DNA of 36,029 bases, from positions 1 to 36,029 of the forward strand of contig QFQF01000023.1 of NCBI GenBank assembly GCA_003248935.1, given 5' to 3'. A program made the position numbers and the translations under genes. Below, one piece after another: positions 1-8,074 of the stretch. This DNA comes from Sphingobium sp. (GTDB lineage: Bacteria > Pseudomonadota > Alphaproteobacteria > Sphingomonadales > Sphingomonadaceae). The notes under the pieces were generated by a model. That model saw only the letters and a list, made by a program, of their open reading frames with translations, was not told the origin of the DNA and ran no database searches. Position 1 is the first letter of the stretch. Each line of letters opens with the position of its first letter.

Positions 1-1603
1 GGTAATTTGCTCCACGGGCGGCTCCCTTGATTGAGTCTTGCAACGCACTCACTCTGGCACATTGCGATGCCGTTGGGAGCCGTCCACCCCAACAGGGCAG
101 GAGTTCATTCCAGCGGGCAGCAGGCCAGTCGCCAGCGATCTTGGCGATGACATCTGCGATATAGGCCTGCGGTTCGAGGCCATTGAGCTTTGCGGTTTCG
201 ATGACGGAGTAGATGGCGGCGGCGCGATCGCCGCCCGCCTTTGAGCCAGCGAACAGCCAGTTTTTACGGCCCAGGGCCACGCACCGCATGGCGCGCTCCG
301 CGATGTTGTTATCAATTTCCAGGCGGCCATCGTCGAGAAAGCGGGTGAGCGCCCCCCAGCGCTTGCGGCCATAGGCGATCGCCTTGGCCATCTCGGACTT
401 GGGCGAGAGACGGCGCAGGGCATCGTCGAGTGTCTGGCGCAATTCGTCGATCAATGGCTGGGTGCGGTCCTGCCGGGTTCGTCGCCGGATCTTGGGTTGT
501 TGGCCTCGAACCTCTGCTTCGATCTCATAGAGCTGGCCGATGCGTTCCAGCAGATCAGTGGTAAGCGGCGTCGGCTTGGTGGCGTGGATGTCGAATATCT
601 TGCGCCGGAAATGCGCCCAGCAGGCGACCTCGGTGACACGGTTGGTGTCGTAGAGCTTGTCGTATCCCGCATAGCCATCGGCCTGCAGGTAGCCGCTGAA
701 GCTGGCCAACTGCCGCTGGGGATGGGCACCTGTGCGATCGGTGGTGAACTCATACCAGACCAGCGAGGGGGTCGTGGCGCCGGAGCCGCGATCATCGACG
801 GCGTAAGCCCAAAGCCTGCCGGTGGCCGTTTTGCCGCGGCCCGGATCAAGCATGGGAACCGGTGTATCGTCGGTATGGATCTTCGAGGCGGTCAGGCCGA
901 CCTCCCGAATGCGACTGACGATCGGATCGAGCAGCACGGATGCCTGCCCGACCCAGCCTGCCAGCGTTGAGCGATCGATCTCGATGCCCTGCGCCGCCAT
1001 GATCTCGGCCTGACGGTAGAGCGGCAGATGATGGTCGAACTTGGAAACAACGACATGGGCCAGCGTGCCAAAGGTCGCTTTGCCCCGGGCAATGGCTTTT
1101 ACCGGCGCGGGCGCCTGCACGATCTTCTCGCAAGCCCTGCAGCTATACTTGGGCCGGATGGTCCGAACGACGCGCCACTGGACTGGCACCGCATCGAGGA
1201 CCTCGTCACTATCCTGCCCCAGAGGCCGCAACACGCCGCCGCAGTCGGGACAGGCGCAGTTGCCCTGCTCAGGCTCGATCCGCTGTTCCTCCCGCGGCAG
1301 ATGGGCGGGCAGCGCGCGAACAGGCGCTGAGCGAACGCCATCTGCCGGATCGGCCCGACGCGCGGCAGCAACGATGGCCTCTCCTTCAAGCTCTTCGAGA
1401 GCCAGCTCAAGCTGCGCGATCTGGGTGTCGAGCTTCTCGGACGACTTGCCGAACTGCATCCGCTTGAGGCGTGCGATCTGCACGCGCAGCGTGTCGATCA
1501 GGATGTCGCGAGCAGAAATATCGGCGTGGGCGGCCGCCAAAGCAGCTTCGAGCTCGGCGATCCGAGCGTCTTTGTCAGCGGTGGAAAGGCCTGCGTCCGA
1601 CAC
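1..1603 (-). CDS. tnpC: IS66 family transposase TnpC, 3' end cut by window edge
   Basis: DDE transposase of the IS66 family, the catalytic protein of the element. I translated the minus strand by hand; it stays open for 534 codons from a GTG at 1603 and runs off the left edge without a stop. The GTG is preceded by AGGA at a 5-base spacing, which decides the start. In order one sees an N-terminal coiled-coil-like stretch, the QFGKSSEKL motif, a zinc-finger-like region (CACPDCGG and later CRACE), then the catalytic core. The DDE residues are likely in IHTDDTPV (about 860), LQADGYAGY (about 670) and LEIDNNIAERAMR (about 300). The C-terminus after NELLPCW continues further than the usual IS66 end, so the last tens of residues may be non-native or simply long in this subgroup. 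Confidence 0.93.
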   Translation of the reverse strand, partial: MSDAGLSTADKDARIAELEAALAAAHADISARDILIDTLRVQIARLKRMQFGKSSEKLDTQIAQLELALEELEGEAIVAAARRADPADGVRSAPVRALPAHLPREEQRIEPEQGNCACPDCGGVLRPLGQDSDEVLDAVPVQWRVVRTIRPKYSCRACEKIVQAPAPVKAIARGKATFGTLAHVVVSKFDHHLPLYRQAEIMAAQGIEIDRSTLAGWVGQASVLLDPIVSRIREVGLTASKIHTDDTPVPMLDPGRGKTATGRLWAYAVDDRGSGATTPSLVWYEFTTDRTGAHPQRQLASFSGYLQADGYAGYDKLYDTNRVTEVACWAHFRRKIFDIHATKPTPLTTDLLERIGQLYEIEAEVRGQQPKIRRRTRQDRTQPLIDELRQTLDDALRRLSPKSEMAKAIAYGRKRWGALTRFLDDGRLEIDNNIAERAMRCVALGRKNWLFAGSKAGGDRAAAIYSVIETAKLNGLEPQAYIADVIAKIAGDWPAARWNELLPCWGGRLPTASQCARVSALQDSIKGAARGANY

Positions 1604-1663
1604 CGCTATCCTATAGCGAAACAGCGGTCGTAATGCTAGGAAAAGCGCCGGAATATGGGCGTT

Positions 1664-2011
1664 TTATCCCGCGAGTGACGGGGTAAAAGTGCGCGCCGGA
1701 CGCCGCCAGTCGATGCCTTCCAATAGCATGGAAAGCTGGGCCGCCGTCATCACCACCGACCCCGTCTTGGTCGACGGCCACACGAACCGGCCCCGGTCCA
1801 TCCGCTTGGAAAACAGGCACATCCCTTGGCCGTCATACCAGAGCAGCTTCACCAGATCGCCGCGCTTCCCCCGAAAGGCGAATAGCGCGCCGGAATGCGG
1901 GCTTTGCTCCAGAACCTGCTGCGTCATCACGGCAAGGCCGTCAAAACCCTTGCGCATGTCCGTCGCGCCGCAAGCCAGGAATATCCGCGTTGAGGGCGGC
2001 AGCGGGATCAT
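1664..2011 (-). CDS. tnpB: IS66 family accessory protein TnpB
   Basis: The 115-residue product has the TnpB (IS66 Orf2) signature: an N-terminal stretch with ATDMRKGFDGLA, a central FRGKRGDLVKLLWYDGQG and a C-terminal MLLEGIDWRRP. TnpB is needed for transposition of IS66 elements, but its biochemical role is unknown. Its ATG overlaps the tnpA stop by 4 bases, so the two are translationally coupled. About 60 bases separate its stop from the GTG of tnpC. The length is normal for the family and no damage is visible. Confidence 0.95.
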   Translation of the reverse strand: MIPLPPSTRIFLACGATDMRKGFDGLAVMTQQVLEQSPHSGALFAFRGKRGDLVKLLWYDGQGMCLFSKRMDRGRFVWPSTKTGSVVMTAAQLSMLLEGIDWRRPARTFTPSLAG

Positions 2012-2391
2012 CGCGTCAGGATACCGATCACCCGCGACAGCGCATCGCCATCGACCGTGGCGTCCACGCTCACCCTGATACCCGACGGTAGCTCGATCCC
2101 GATCACGCCGCCGCTGCGCGCCGCGACCGTCGGCGCGGGTAAGGCTGGCTGCTCGCTGATCTGCACCTCCGCAAAAACGGGCTCGATCGGCTTGCGCACC
2201 CCCGCAAGCTCACCGGACATCGCCTGTCGCCGCCATGTGTAGATCGATCCGCTGCCAACCTCATGGCGTTCACAGGCCGCGCGCACGCAGCCCCCCGGGC
2301 CGAATGCATCCCGCAGCACGGCCAGCTTCTGCTCCACCGTCCAGCGCCGCCGGCCCGACACCCTGCTAACGACCTCTATCAGACTACTCAT
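2008..2391 (-). CDS. tnpA: IS66 family DNA-binding protein TnpA
   Basis: Small helix-turn-helix protein of the IS3/IS911 OrfA type that accompanies IS66 TnpB and TnpC. The motif RRRWTVEQKLAVLRDAF followed by HEVGSGSIYTWRRQ is the typical HTH. The reading frame can be extended upstream to a TTG at 2457, but the ATG at 2391 gives the normal IS66 TnpA N-terminus (MSSLIEVVS) and 127 residues. That ATG lies inside one arm of a perfect 14-bp inverted repeat (2382-2413), so translation from it may be controlled by RNA structure or by a protein bound to the repeat. The stop overlaps the tnpB start. Confidence 0.9.
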   Translation of the reverse strand: MSSLIEVVSRVSGRRRWTVEQKLAVLRDAFGPGGCVRAACERHEVGSGSIYTWRRQAMSGELAGVRKPIEPVFAEVQISEQPALPAPTVAARSGGVIGIELPSGIRVSVDATVDGDALSRVIGILTR

Positions 2392-2413
2392 ACGACCGCT
2401 CGTATGAGTAGTC
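2382..2413. repeat. Perfect 14-bp inverted repeat over the tnpA start
   Basis: GACTACTCATACGA at 2382-2395 and its exact reverse complement at 2400-2413 are separated by 4 bases. On the minus-strand transcript the ATG of tnpA falls in the second arm of the predicted hairpin, and no good ribosome binding site lies immediately in front of it. It may be a translation-blocking hairpin or an operator for TnpA itself; the sequence alone cannot tell which. Confidence 0.8.
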
Positions 2414-2536
2414 GCTCCACTGCTCGCTGAATCCTCGATCTCGTCCAACACCCGCAACCCCGCTCAAAGAGCGGCAATCATCCCGGCGAATGGGTGCCGC
2501 GCAAGGCGGCCGTCAGACCCCGCTTACATCGTTCAG

Positions 2537-2582
2537 GGGGTCAACTTTGGACGCCTATCACCCCAGAACCGGGGTCAACATT
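2537..2582. repeat. Two direct copies of GGGGTCAAC[T/A]TT, possible end of an IS21-like element
   Basis: GGGGTCAACTTT (2537-2548) and GGGGTCAACATT (2571-2582) are near-identical direct repeats lying between the first IS66 end and the tnpB of the second element. Short repeated motifs of this kind occur at the ends of IS21-family elements, and tnpB's last codons read into this stretch. It may be a scar of a third element; this is weak, from pattern only. Confidence 0.35.
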
Positions 2583-2908
2583 GCAGGCTTATTCACACGC
2601 GGGTTCCTCCAGTCGATGCCGTCAAGCAGGCAAGCGAGTTGAGAGCTCGTGAGCGACACCACGCCGTCCTTCGCCGAGGGCCATACGAACTTGCCCTTCT
2701 CGAGCCGCTTTGCGTAGAGCGACATGCCCAGGCCGTCGTGCCAAATGATCTTGACCAGCGAGCCGCTGCGGCCCCGGAAGACCCAGAGATCGCCGGCAAA
2801 CGGGTCCTTCAGGAAGTGCTGCTGCACCATCGCAGCCAGGCTCTGCATCCCACGCCGCATATCGGTGTGGCCCATCGCGATCCACACTCGCGCCCCGGGC
2901 GGGATCAT
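2558..2908 (-). CDS. tnpB: IS66 family TnpB of the remnant element, altered C-terminus
   Basis: The 116-residue product shows the TnpB signature: HTDMRRGMQSLAAMVQQ near the N-terminus, VFRGRSGSLVKIIWHDG in the middle and LLDGIDWRNPR near the end. After DWRNPR the last dozen residues come from the GGGGTCAAC repeat region rather than from a recognisable TnpB tail, so the 3' end looks replaced by other DNA. The ATG overlaps the tnpA stop by 4 bases. Without a downstream tnpC it is unlikely to support transposition by itself. Confidence 0.88.
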   Translation of the reverse strand: MIPPGARVWIAMGHTDMRRGMQSLAAMVQQHFLKDPFAGDLWVFRGRSGSLVKIIWHDGLGMSLYAKRLEKGKFVWPSAKDGVVSLTSSQLACLLDGIDWRNPRVNKPAMLTPVLG

Positions 2909-3258
2909 CGCATCGCCTTCAGAGCCGCTACCGCCAGCGCAGCCGGGGCAGTAGCCGAAATGCGCAAGCGCCGGCCGTCGGTCAGCTCCAACACGATCGC
3001 GGCTTCAGGCTTCGCCGCCGATGCGCTGCCGACGGAACCTGGGTCATCCTCAATCACCGCCGGAACGAATGCCTCCTGGACTTGGCGCAAGGCTGTCCGG
3101 CGCCACAAGTAGATCAAGCCTCGCGAAACGTCGCGCCGGCGTGCGACATCGGCCACACATGCACCGGGCGAGAACGCCTCGTGCAAAATCTCAAGGCGTT
3201 CCTCATCCGACCAATCCCGGCGGCGTCGAGCGCCCGTCAGCACCGTTACCTGCGTCAT
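2905..3258 (-). CDS. tnpA: IS66 family TnpA of the remnant element
   Basis: A 117-residue HTH protein with RRRRDWSDEERLEILHEAF and RRDVSRGLIYLWRR, the OrfA-type DNA-binding domain found in IS66 TnpA. The ATG at 3258 (MTQVTVLTG) is preferred; the frame stays open to 3327 but those residues would be translated from the terminal region of the element. Upstream, at about 3263-3302, lie two copies of CCTAAAGnACGTCCT, possibly transposase or regulator binding sites. The gene is intact although its element is not. Confidence 0.88.
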   Translation of the reverse strand: MTQVTVLTGARRRRDWSDEERLEILHEAFSPGACVADVARRRDVSRGLIYLWRRTALRQVQEAFVPAVIEDDPGSVGSASAAKPEAAIVLELTDGRRLRISATAPAALAVAALKAMR

Positions 3259-3349
3259 GGCTGTCCTAAAGTACGTCCTATTGCACGACCTAAAGGACGT
3301 CCTGAGCACACCGGGCAACTTGAGCAAGCGGGTCAGGCCGGACGGTTAC

Positions 3350-3532
3350 GTCCAATGCAACATCCCAAGTCGATCGGTTCTCCCAATCAAACAATATCGG
3401 TACGACGTTGCTCTGCGTGACCGATGAAGGGTTTCTTGATGAGGCCTTGACCGTTGCCCCGCGCTCCGCGAGGCATTCGACTACATAACGCCCGGTCGTT
3501 CCTGTCGCTTTGGTAACCAAAACATCGCGCAT
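3350..3532 (-). pseudogene. 5' fragment of an NmrA-like NAD(P)-binding protein, truncated by IS66
   Basis: The 61 codons from the ATG at 3532 read MRDVLVTKATGTTGRYV and continue through a typical NmrA/atypical-SDR N-terminus: a first beta strand, a glycine-rich dinucleotide loop (ATGTTGR), a helix, then KASSRNP at the end of the second strand where NADP specificity is set, and an FDW stretch. The rest of the usual 280-300 residues is missing because the coding sequence meets the IS66 end at 3349. It is a relic of the pre-insertion gene content and has no evident tie to the catabolic genes. Confidence 0.75.
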
Positions 3533-3670
3533 CCCCAACTTCTGTTTTAGGTTATTATCCTGCAAAGCGGCCGTATAAAAATCCTTTATGATAGTCCAAA
3601 ATCTATGTCTAAACCTTGAACAATTTATAACGACTTCAGCGAAATGGAGTTTGATTATACTAAATAAAAG

Positions 3671-3709
3671 ACTTCTTTCTCGCTGATTGTTCGTCAGCGA
3701 GAAAGAAGT
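3671..3709 (-). terminator. Rho-independent terminator of the TonB-dependent receptor gene
   Basis: A perfect 16-bp inverted repeat (3671-3686 with 3694-3709, 7-base loop) lies about 30 bases past the receptor stop. Read on the minus strand the stem is followed by a T-rich run (CTTTTATTTA), as expected for an intrinsic terminator. Confidence 0.9.
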
Positions 3710-3740
3710 ACAAAAAAGTTAAACTGGCATCTTTTGAAAA

Positions 3741-6026
3741 TCAGAAGCGGAAAGTGACATCCGCACTGTAGGTCCGCGGTGTACCACGGATCAGGTAATC
3801 CAATCCTGCAAACCGCAAACCCAAGCCGTAGGTAAAATACTTCTCGTTGAAGATGTTCTTTACGCCTGCACCCACTGCAAAACGCTTGGCGTTATAAGCA
3901 ATGCGACCGTTGGCTACCCAGTAGCCTGGTTGAGACAGCGTTCGGGTCTGAGCGATGTCATAATAGACACGCGAAGTATATGCACCGTCGAGACTGAGGT
4001 CGACGGTAGCGTCGTTGATTTCGGCGAGCACGAAATCGCCGCTGAGGTTGAGACTGAACTTTGCGGCATTGGATATCTGATTTCCTGAGACGTCGATGCC
4101 GCTCGTACCCGTAACTGTCGCATTGTTCCGGTATTTTGGATCCAACACGCCGACGCCGACGCCAAGCGTCACCCGATCGATCGGCCGCGCGGTAATATCA
4201 GCTTCGAACCCGCGAACGCGCGCGGCGCTGATCGAACGGAGCGGAAATAGCCCGCCCGCCTCGGTCACGACAACTTGCTGATTTGCGTAATCGGTCTGGA
4301 ACACAGTACCGTTGATGGTCAGCGCACGGTCGAGAAGCGTGGACTTAAACCCGGCCTCATAAGTCCGCGCAGTTTCAGGCGGCGCGAACGTGATTTCGGA
4401 GGGATCGCTGAAGGCCTGCGCGTTCACGGCGCCGCTGCGATACCCTTCGCGCATTGAAGCGTAAAGCAGGATATTTTGCGTAGGCTTCCAATTTACGCCA
4501 ACCTCGAAACTCGTATTGTTGAAGGTGCGGCGATCAGAATAATTGCTGATCGATTGAATGGCTACGGGATCTACATTGTCACCGAGGAATGCGTTGAAAT
4601 TAGAGACAGCGACCTTATCCCGGCTGAAACGGACACCCCCATATGCGGAAAGCGTGTCGGTTACCTCATAGTCAGCACGAAAATAACCGGCATAGCTGTT
4701 GCGCTTCTGGTTGAAGCTGTTCGACTGGATAAAGCCGGTTCCAGTGGGCGTGAAGCCGAAGCTACATACGGCACCGCAACCCGGATCCGTCAGGAGCGAA
4801 TAGTTGAAGCCTGCATTTACCGAGTCATAAGTATAGAGGAGGCCGGCCTGGACGTTTAGGGGGCCATCAAAGGAGGTGGCTAGCCGCAGGTCCTGGACGA
4901 ACTGCTTCATGTTCTTGCCGAAGGTGACGATCGGATCATCCGCCTCGATGACGAGACCGTCATCATCTCCGGTATCAACCCACCTGCCCCAGTCATAGGT
5001 CGTCACGGAGGTGAGCTTCAGGTTGTCGGATGCTTCCCAATTCATGATCAGGTTGAGCCCGTCGCTGCGGATATCACGCTCGGGCGCGCGATTGACGGCA
5101 GTTTCGAAGAAACCCAGACCATCGCGGTTAGACCCCGGAAGGTTGGACAGATTGTTACCGGGAAAGATGATTTGGGGATCGTTGAAGTTGATGTTGCCCG
5201 CAAACGGCGCGTAATTGCGGCCGCCGCTTCTCATGTGGTTGAAACGGAGCGTCGCCTCGAATCTGTCCGAAGGTTCAAACTGAAGCGCGCCGCGGAAGGC
5301 AAAAACATCCGTCTGGTCGAGGTCGCCAAGGCCAGGCGTAACATTCTTGAGAACACCTGTATCGTGCACATAGAGCGCTGCAACGCGCATCGACAGCACA
5401 TTGTCGATCAAGGGGACCTGCAAAGCCCCTTGCAGTCGAACACGATTGAAGTTGCCGTAGCTGCCCGTCACATATCCTTCGGTGGAAAAGCCCGGTTTTT
5501 TCGTGACGATATTGACAGCACCGCCGGTCGCATTCTTGCCGTAGAGCGTGCCCTGCGGGCCACGCAATACCTCGACGCGCTCGACATCGAAAAGAGGCAT
5601 GGTTTCGAATGTCGACAGGCCGCGGATGCCTTCGTCGATGTAGATCGCGATCGGCTTGCTCTGGTTAGCGGAATAGTCGGTCGAGGAAATGCCGCGGATG
5701 ACGAAGTTGGGCGGGCCACCTTCACCGAATGGATAGTTGACCTGCGAATTGGGAGACAGCTGAATGAGATCGGAGATCTGCACCGCCTGACGCTTCTCAA
5801 GCGCCTCCCCGCCAAAGGCAGAAATGGCGACTGGAACGTCTTGAAGGCGCTGTTCGCGCCGCATCGCCGTAACAACGATATCGCCATTGCCCCTTGCGGA
5901 AGCAGCGCTCGGTTCAGGCTGGACCTGATCCTTGGCATAAGCAGTAGCAGAGACTGCCAGCGGCAGCGAAGCAAGCGAAATCGCCAGTGCGGTATGAGCA
6001 GAACCGCGGGTGATGCGAGCAATCAT
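3741..6026 (-). CDS. TonB-dependent outer-membrane receptor
   Basis: A 761-residue outer-membrane active transporter. The start at 6026 is chosen because GGGAGA sits 7 bases upstream and the product then begins with a clear Sec signal peptide ending near ATAYAKD; the longer frame to 6230 adds unlike sequence. A TonB-box-like segment (DIVVTAMRREQ) is followed by the plug domain (DVPVAISAF, VEVLRGPQGTLYGKNATGGAVN) and a long beta-barrel ending in aromatic Phe (SADVTFRF). The sequence belongs to the large sphingomonad family associated with uptake of aromatic and other catabolic substrates. Its position next to the hydroxylase genes suggests uptake of the pathway substrate, probably nicotine, but small pyridines may also pass porins, so the substrate is inference. 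Confidence 0.93.
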   Translation of the reverse strand: MIARITRGSAHTALAISLASLPLAVSATAYAKDQVQPEPSAASARGNGDIVVTAMRREQRLQDVPVAISAFGGEALEKRQAVQISDLIQLSPNSQVNYPFGEGGPPNFVIRGISSTDYSANQSKPIAIYIDEGIRGLSTFETMPLFDVERVEVLRGPQGTLYGKNATGGAVNIVTKKPGFSTEGYVTGSYGNFNRVRLQGALQVPLIDNVLSMRVAALYVHDTGVLKNVTPGLGDLDQTDVFAFRGALQFEPSDRFEATLRFNHMRSGGRNYAPFAGNINFNDPQIIFPGNNLSNLPGSNRDGLGFFETAVNRAPERDIRSDGLNLIMNWEASDNLKLTSVTTYDWGRWVDTGDDDGLVIEADDPIVTFGKNMKQFVQDLRLATSFDGPLNVQAGLLYTYDSVNAGFNYSLLTDPGCGAVCSFGFTPTGTGFIQSNSFNQKRNSYAGYFRADYEVTDTLSAYGGVRFSRDKVAVSNFNAFLGDNVDPVAIQSISNYSDRRTFNNTSFEVGVNWKPTQNILLYASMREGYRSGAVNAQAFSDPSEITFAPPETARTYEAGFKSTLLDRALTINGTVFQTDYANQQVVVTEAGGLFPLRSISAARVRGFEADITARPIDRVTLGVGVGVLDPKYRNNATVTGTSGIDVSGNQISNAAKFSLNLSGDFVLAEINDATVDLSLDGAYTSRVYYDIAQTRTLSQPGYWVANGRIAYNAKRFAVGAGVKNIFNEKYFTYGLGLRFAGLDYLIRGTPRTYSADVTFRF

Positions 6027-6959
6027 ATACTTCTCCCTTCCATTATACGTCCTCTGCAGAGCGAGAGTGCATTTCGCCGAAGGCACTTCCCGTTCGCGTC
6101 GGCCAAGGTGCCCCCTCAGCACCTGCGAACCGCCACTGCTTCTCCTCGCGCCGAACGAAATTCCGCCTAAGCGGAGTCGACCGAGCAACATGCAGTAATT
6201 ACGTTGTCGCATAATTAATCGCATTGTCAACGCCCATTAGAGCTGGGCAGGACACGCGCCTCGCAGCAAATGGATCAGCCGACCCCTTCCCGACGATTAT
6301 CTTTTTATATTCAAATAGATAGCATGTAATCCACGGTTATATTGGAACACTCACAACACCAATTTCACAGCTCTTTCGAAAATCAACAGCCGAATAAATT
6401 ATCGGCCATGGGAGCGAAATTTCTGCGGCGACGAAGCGCAGCCGCTCATCTTATCCTCGACAATGAAAAATTCGACCAAATCGGACTCGGGTCTGGGTTG
6501 CGCAGGCGCCACCAGCTTCACAAGGGGACAAGCAATAACGGCCGAAGATTGTGAAACAGACGTTTCCCAGGCCGACTTTCCAGACAAGACCACGAACAAT
6601 ACGAGATAAGCCTCGTCGCGCACAACACAATCATTGCCGCCCCCATTGCCGACAGTTGCGAATGGATCGATATTGTGGCGATATTATTAAACCAAATTCA
6701 CGATATCTGCAACTCCTCGCCATGCAGGGGGCAAGCATCGCCCCATTTTTTCGCGTATTTACCGAGCATCGCGGCCGGTAGCGATTTTGTGTTCGACGAC
6801 GCTGAACGATCGATTTTCGACTTTGTCGAAGCGCCCGCCAAAAAAGTGGCAATGCTACAAAGATGGATGATCACTCTTCCAATGAACGCCTCTCAATGGA
6901 TATTTTCGTCCTTCACCAAAGTCGGTCAGAAGAATCCATTTTCGAACGCGGCCTTAATA
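6027..6959. other. Gene-poor, AT-richer spacer upstream of the receptor
   Basis: No credible coding sequence is seen on either strand. Near the receptor, the minus strand carries TTGACA (6230-6225), a possible -35 box, next to a palindromic AT-rich stretch with ATAATTA at 6211-6217. The remainder (about 6300-6950) is of lower GC than the surroundings and is not recognised. Confidence 0.5.
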
Positions 6960-7325
6960 TTACTTGGAAGCTGGTGCAGCTCCTATTCGGGCCGCGGCTT
7001 TGCCAAACTTCAACTCACGGGCGGAAAGCTTTCCGTCGCGCGTTGCATCAAGGGTCGACGGCGGGAAAGCAGCCAGTTCCCGGAAAGTGATGAAGCCGTT
7101 CCGGTTACGGTCCAGCTTTTTGAAGTTGGCTTTCGGCAGGCTCTGCATGCGCCATTCCGCCAACGATATTCGCCTGTCCTGATCTGCGTCCACCTTGGCT
7201 AAAAGCTTCCGGGCCTCGATAGGGGACGAAGATGGGGGACCGTTGCCAAACGCAGTTGGGGCGGAAATCGCAAGGAGAAGCGCGCCGACGAGGAGTGAAC
7301 AGGGCTTCAAAGCTCGAATGATCAT
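6960..7325 (-). CDS. Small exported EF-hand protein
   Basis: The 121-residue product starts with a Sec signal peptide (MIIRALKPCSLLVGALLLA, cleavage near AFG-NG). Three EF-hand-type loops follow at regular spacing: DADQDRRISLAE, DRNRNGFITFRE and DATRDGKLSARE, each with acidic or amide residues at positions 1, 3 and 5 and Glu at 12. AGGAGG lies about 9 bases upstream of the ATG. A periplasmic calcium-binding protein is likely. Such proteins are common in sphingomonads and their role is usually unknown. It is divergent from the hydroxylase genes across 283 bases, so shared regulation is possible but unproven. Confidence 0.85.
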   Translation of the reverse strand: MIIRALKPCSLLVGALLLAISAPTAFGNGPPSSSPIEARKLLAKVDADQDRRISLAEWRMQSLPKANFKKLDRNRNGFITFRELAAFPPSTLDATRDGKLSARELKFGKAAARIGAAPASK

Positions 7326-7608
7326 GCGCCTGACCTCCTGTCGCTAGACATATCATCAACGTGCGACAAGGCAGATGGAGCCCTCCATTTCACAAGAAAA
7401 TTCCGGCGGGCGAGGCGCGCGGACAACCGACCCAAAGCACTCCTACGGCATTGCGGTGCGGATCTCCTGAATGGTGTAGGCCCTGCTTGCGTCAGGCGGG
7501 CTGCACCAATTCAGCGTGTGGATAATTATATTGACGCCCCGGCCTCCGCGTGCTCAAAAGGATTGCCAATTTACCGCGGTCGGCAGTGTATGCCAGATGG
7601 GCAGTATA

Positions 7609-8067
7609 ATGATGAGGATTGAGCTGAAGATTAATGGGTCGACCATGCCCGCCGAGGTCGACGATGATACGCCACTACTCTGGGTGCTCCGTGACACGTT
7701 GAAGCTCAAAGGTACGAAATATGGCTGTGGCATCGGCCAGTGCGGCGCCTGCACGGTCATAGTGGACGGCCAGACTGCCCGATCTTGCTCCTTGGCTGCG
7801 ACGGCCGCGGTCGGGCTCGAAGTAACCACGATTGAGGGGCTTTCGGCCAATGGCGACCAGTTTGTACAGAAAGCTTGGCAGGATATTCGTGTTCCACAGT
7901 GCGGATATTGCCAGTCCGGCATGATAATGGCAGCCACCGCACTTCTCGGGAAGAAACTTTTCCCTACGGATGAAGACATCGATCGCGAGATCACGAACAT
8001 CTGCCGGTGCGGGACCTATGATCGCATACGCGCCGCGATCCACGCGGCCGCGAACGGGCGCACGTGA
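7609..8067 (+). CDS. ndpAS: Nicotine hydroxylase small subunit, [2Fe-2S] protein (isoquinoline 1-oxidoreductase alpha type)
   Basis: A 152-residue iron-sulfur subunit of a xanthine-oxidase-family hydroxylase. An N-terminal plant-ferredoxin-type domain has Cys40, Cys45, Cys48 and Cys60 (CGIGQCGACT), and a C-terminal alpha-helical domain has Cys98, Cys101, Cys132 and Cys134 (CGYC, CRC), giving two [2Fe-2S] clusters. The frame opens at 7516, but the family N-terminus (MRIELKING) fixes the start at 7609 or 7612. It has no signal peptide; export would be by co-folding with the large subunit, which carries a Tat signal. The large-subunit gene follows after 7 bases. In the VPP nicotine route this pair hydroxylates C6 of the pyridine ring. 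Nicotinate or another N-heterocycle remains possible from the sequence alone. Confidence 0.85.
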   Translation: MMRIELKINGSTMPAEVDDDTPLLWVLRDTLKLKGTKYGCGIGQCGACTVIVDGQTARSCSLAATAAVGLEVTTIEGLSANGDQFVQKAWQDIRVPQCGYCQSGMIMAATALLGKKLFPTDEDIDREITNICRCGTYDRIRAAIHAAANGRT

Positions 8068-8074
8068 AGAAGCC

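Larger units (their letters stand above)
1..2527 (-). mobile_element. IS66-family insertion sequence, left part beyond window
   Basis: Three genes on the minus strand in the order tnpA, tnpB, tnpC are the standard IS66 arrangement, with a 4-bp overlap between tnpA and tnpB. The outer end upstream of tnpA is placed at 2527, where the minus strand starts with GTAAGCGG, which fits the GTAA start usual for IS66 terminal repeats. The other end lies outside the window, so neither the matching terminal repeat nor the target duplication can be checked. All three genes are open, so the element may be active. The exact end is an inference from one terminus. Confidence 0.85.
2528..3349 (-). mobile_element. 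Remnant of a second, different IS66-family element
   Basis: It carries tnpA and tnpB of a second IS66 type whose proteins differ clearly from those of the left element. No tnpC follows tnpB; instead the sequence meets the end of the first IS66 at 2527. The outer end is placed at 3349, where the minus strand begins GTAACCGTCCGG, and immediately beyond it an NmrA-like coding sequence is cut off. The element is therefore a dead remnant. Both boundaries are inferred. Confidence 0.7.

Noticed and set aside
497..970. 157-codon open frame on the plus strand
   Set aside because: It lies antisense to the clearly coding IS66 tnpC frame and resembles no family.
3263..3302. Two copies of CCTAAAGnACGTCCT considered as a short CRISPR-like array
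   Set aside because: Only two units, a very short spacer and a position at an IS66 end; transposase binding sites are more likely.
5172..6170. 332-codon open frame on the plus strand
   Set aside because: Antisense shadow of the TonB-dependent receptor; composition follows the receptor's codon pattern.
6675..7202. 175-codon open frame on the plus strand
   Set aside because: Overlaps the EF-hand gene antisense, no family pattern, no ribosome binding site.
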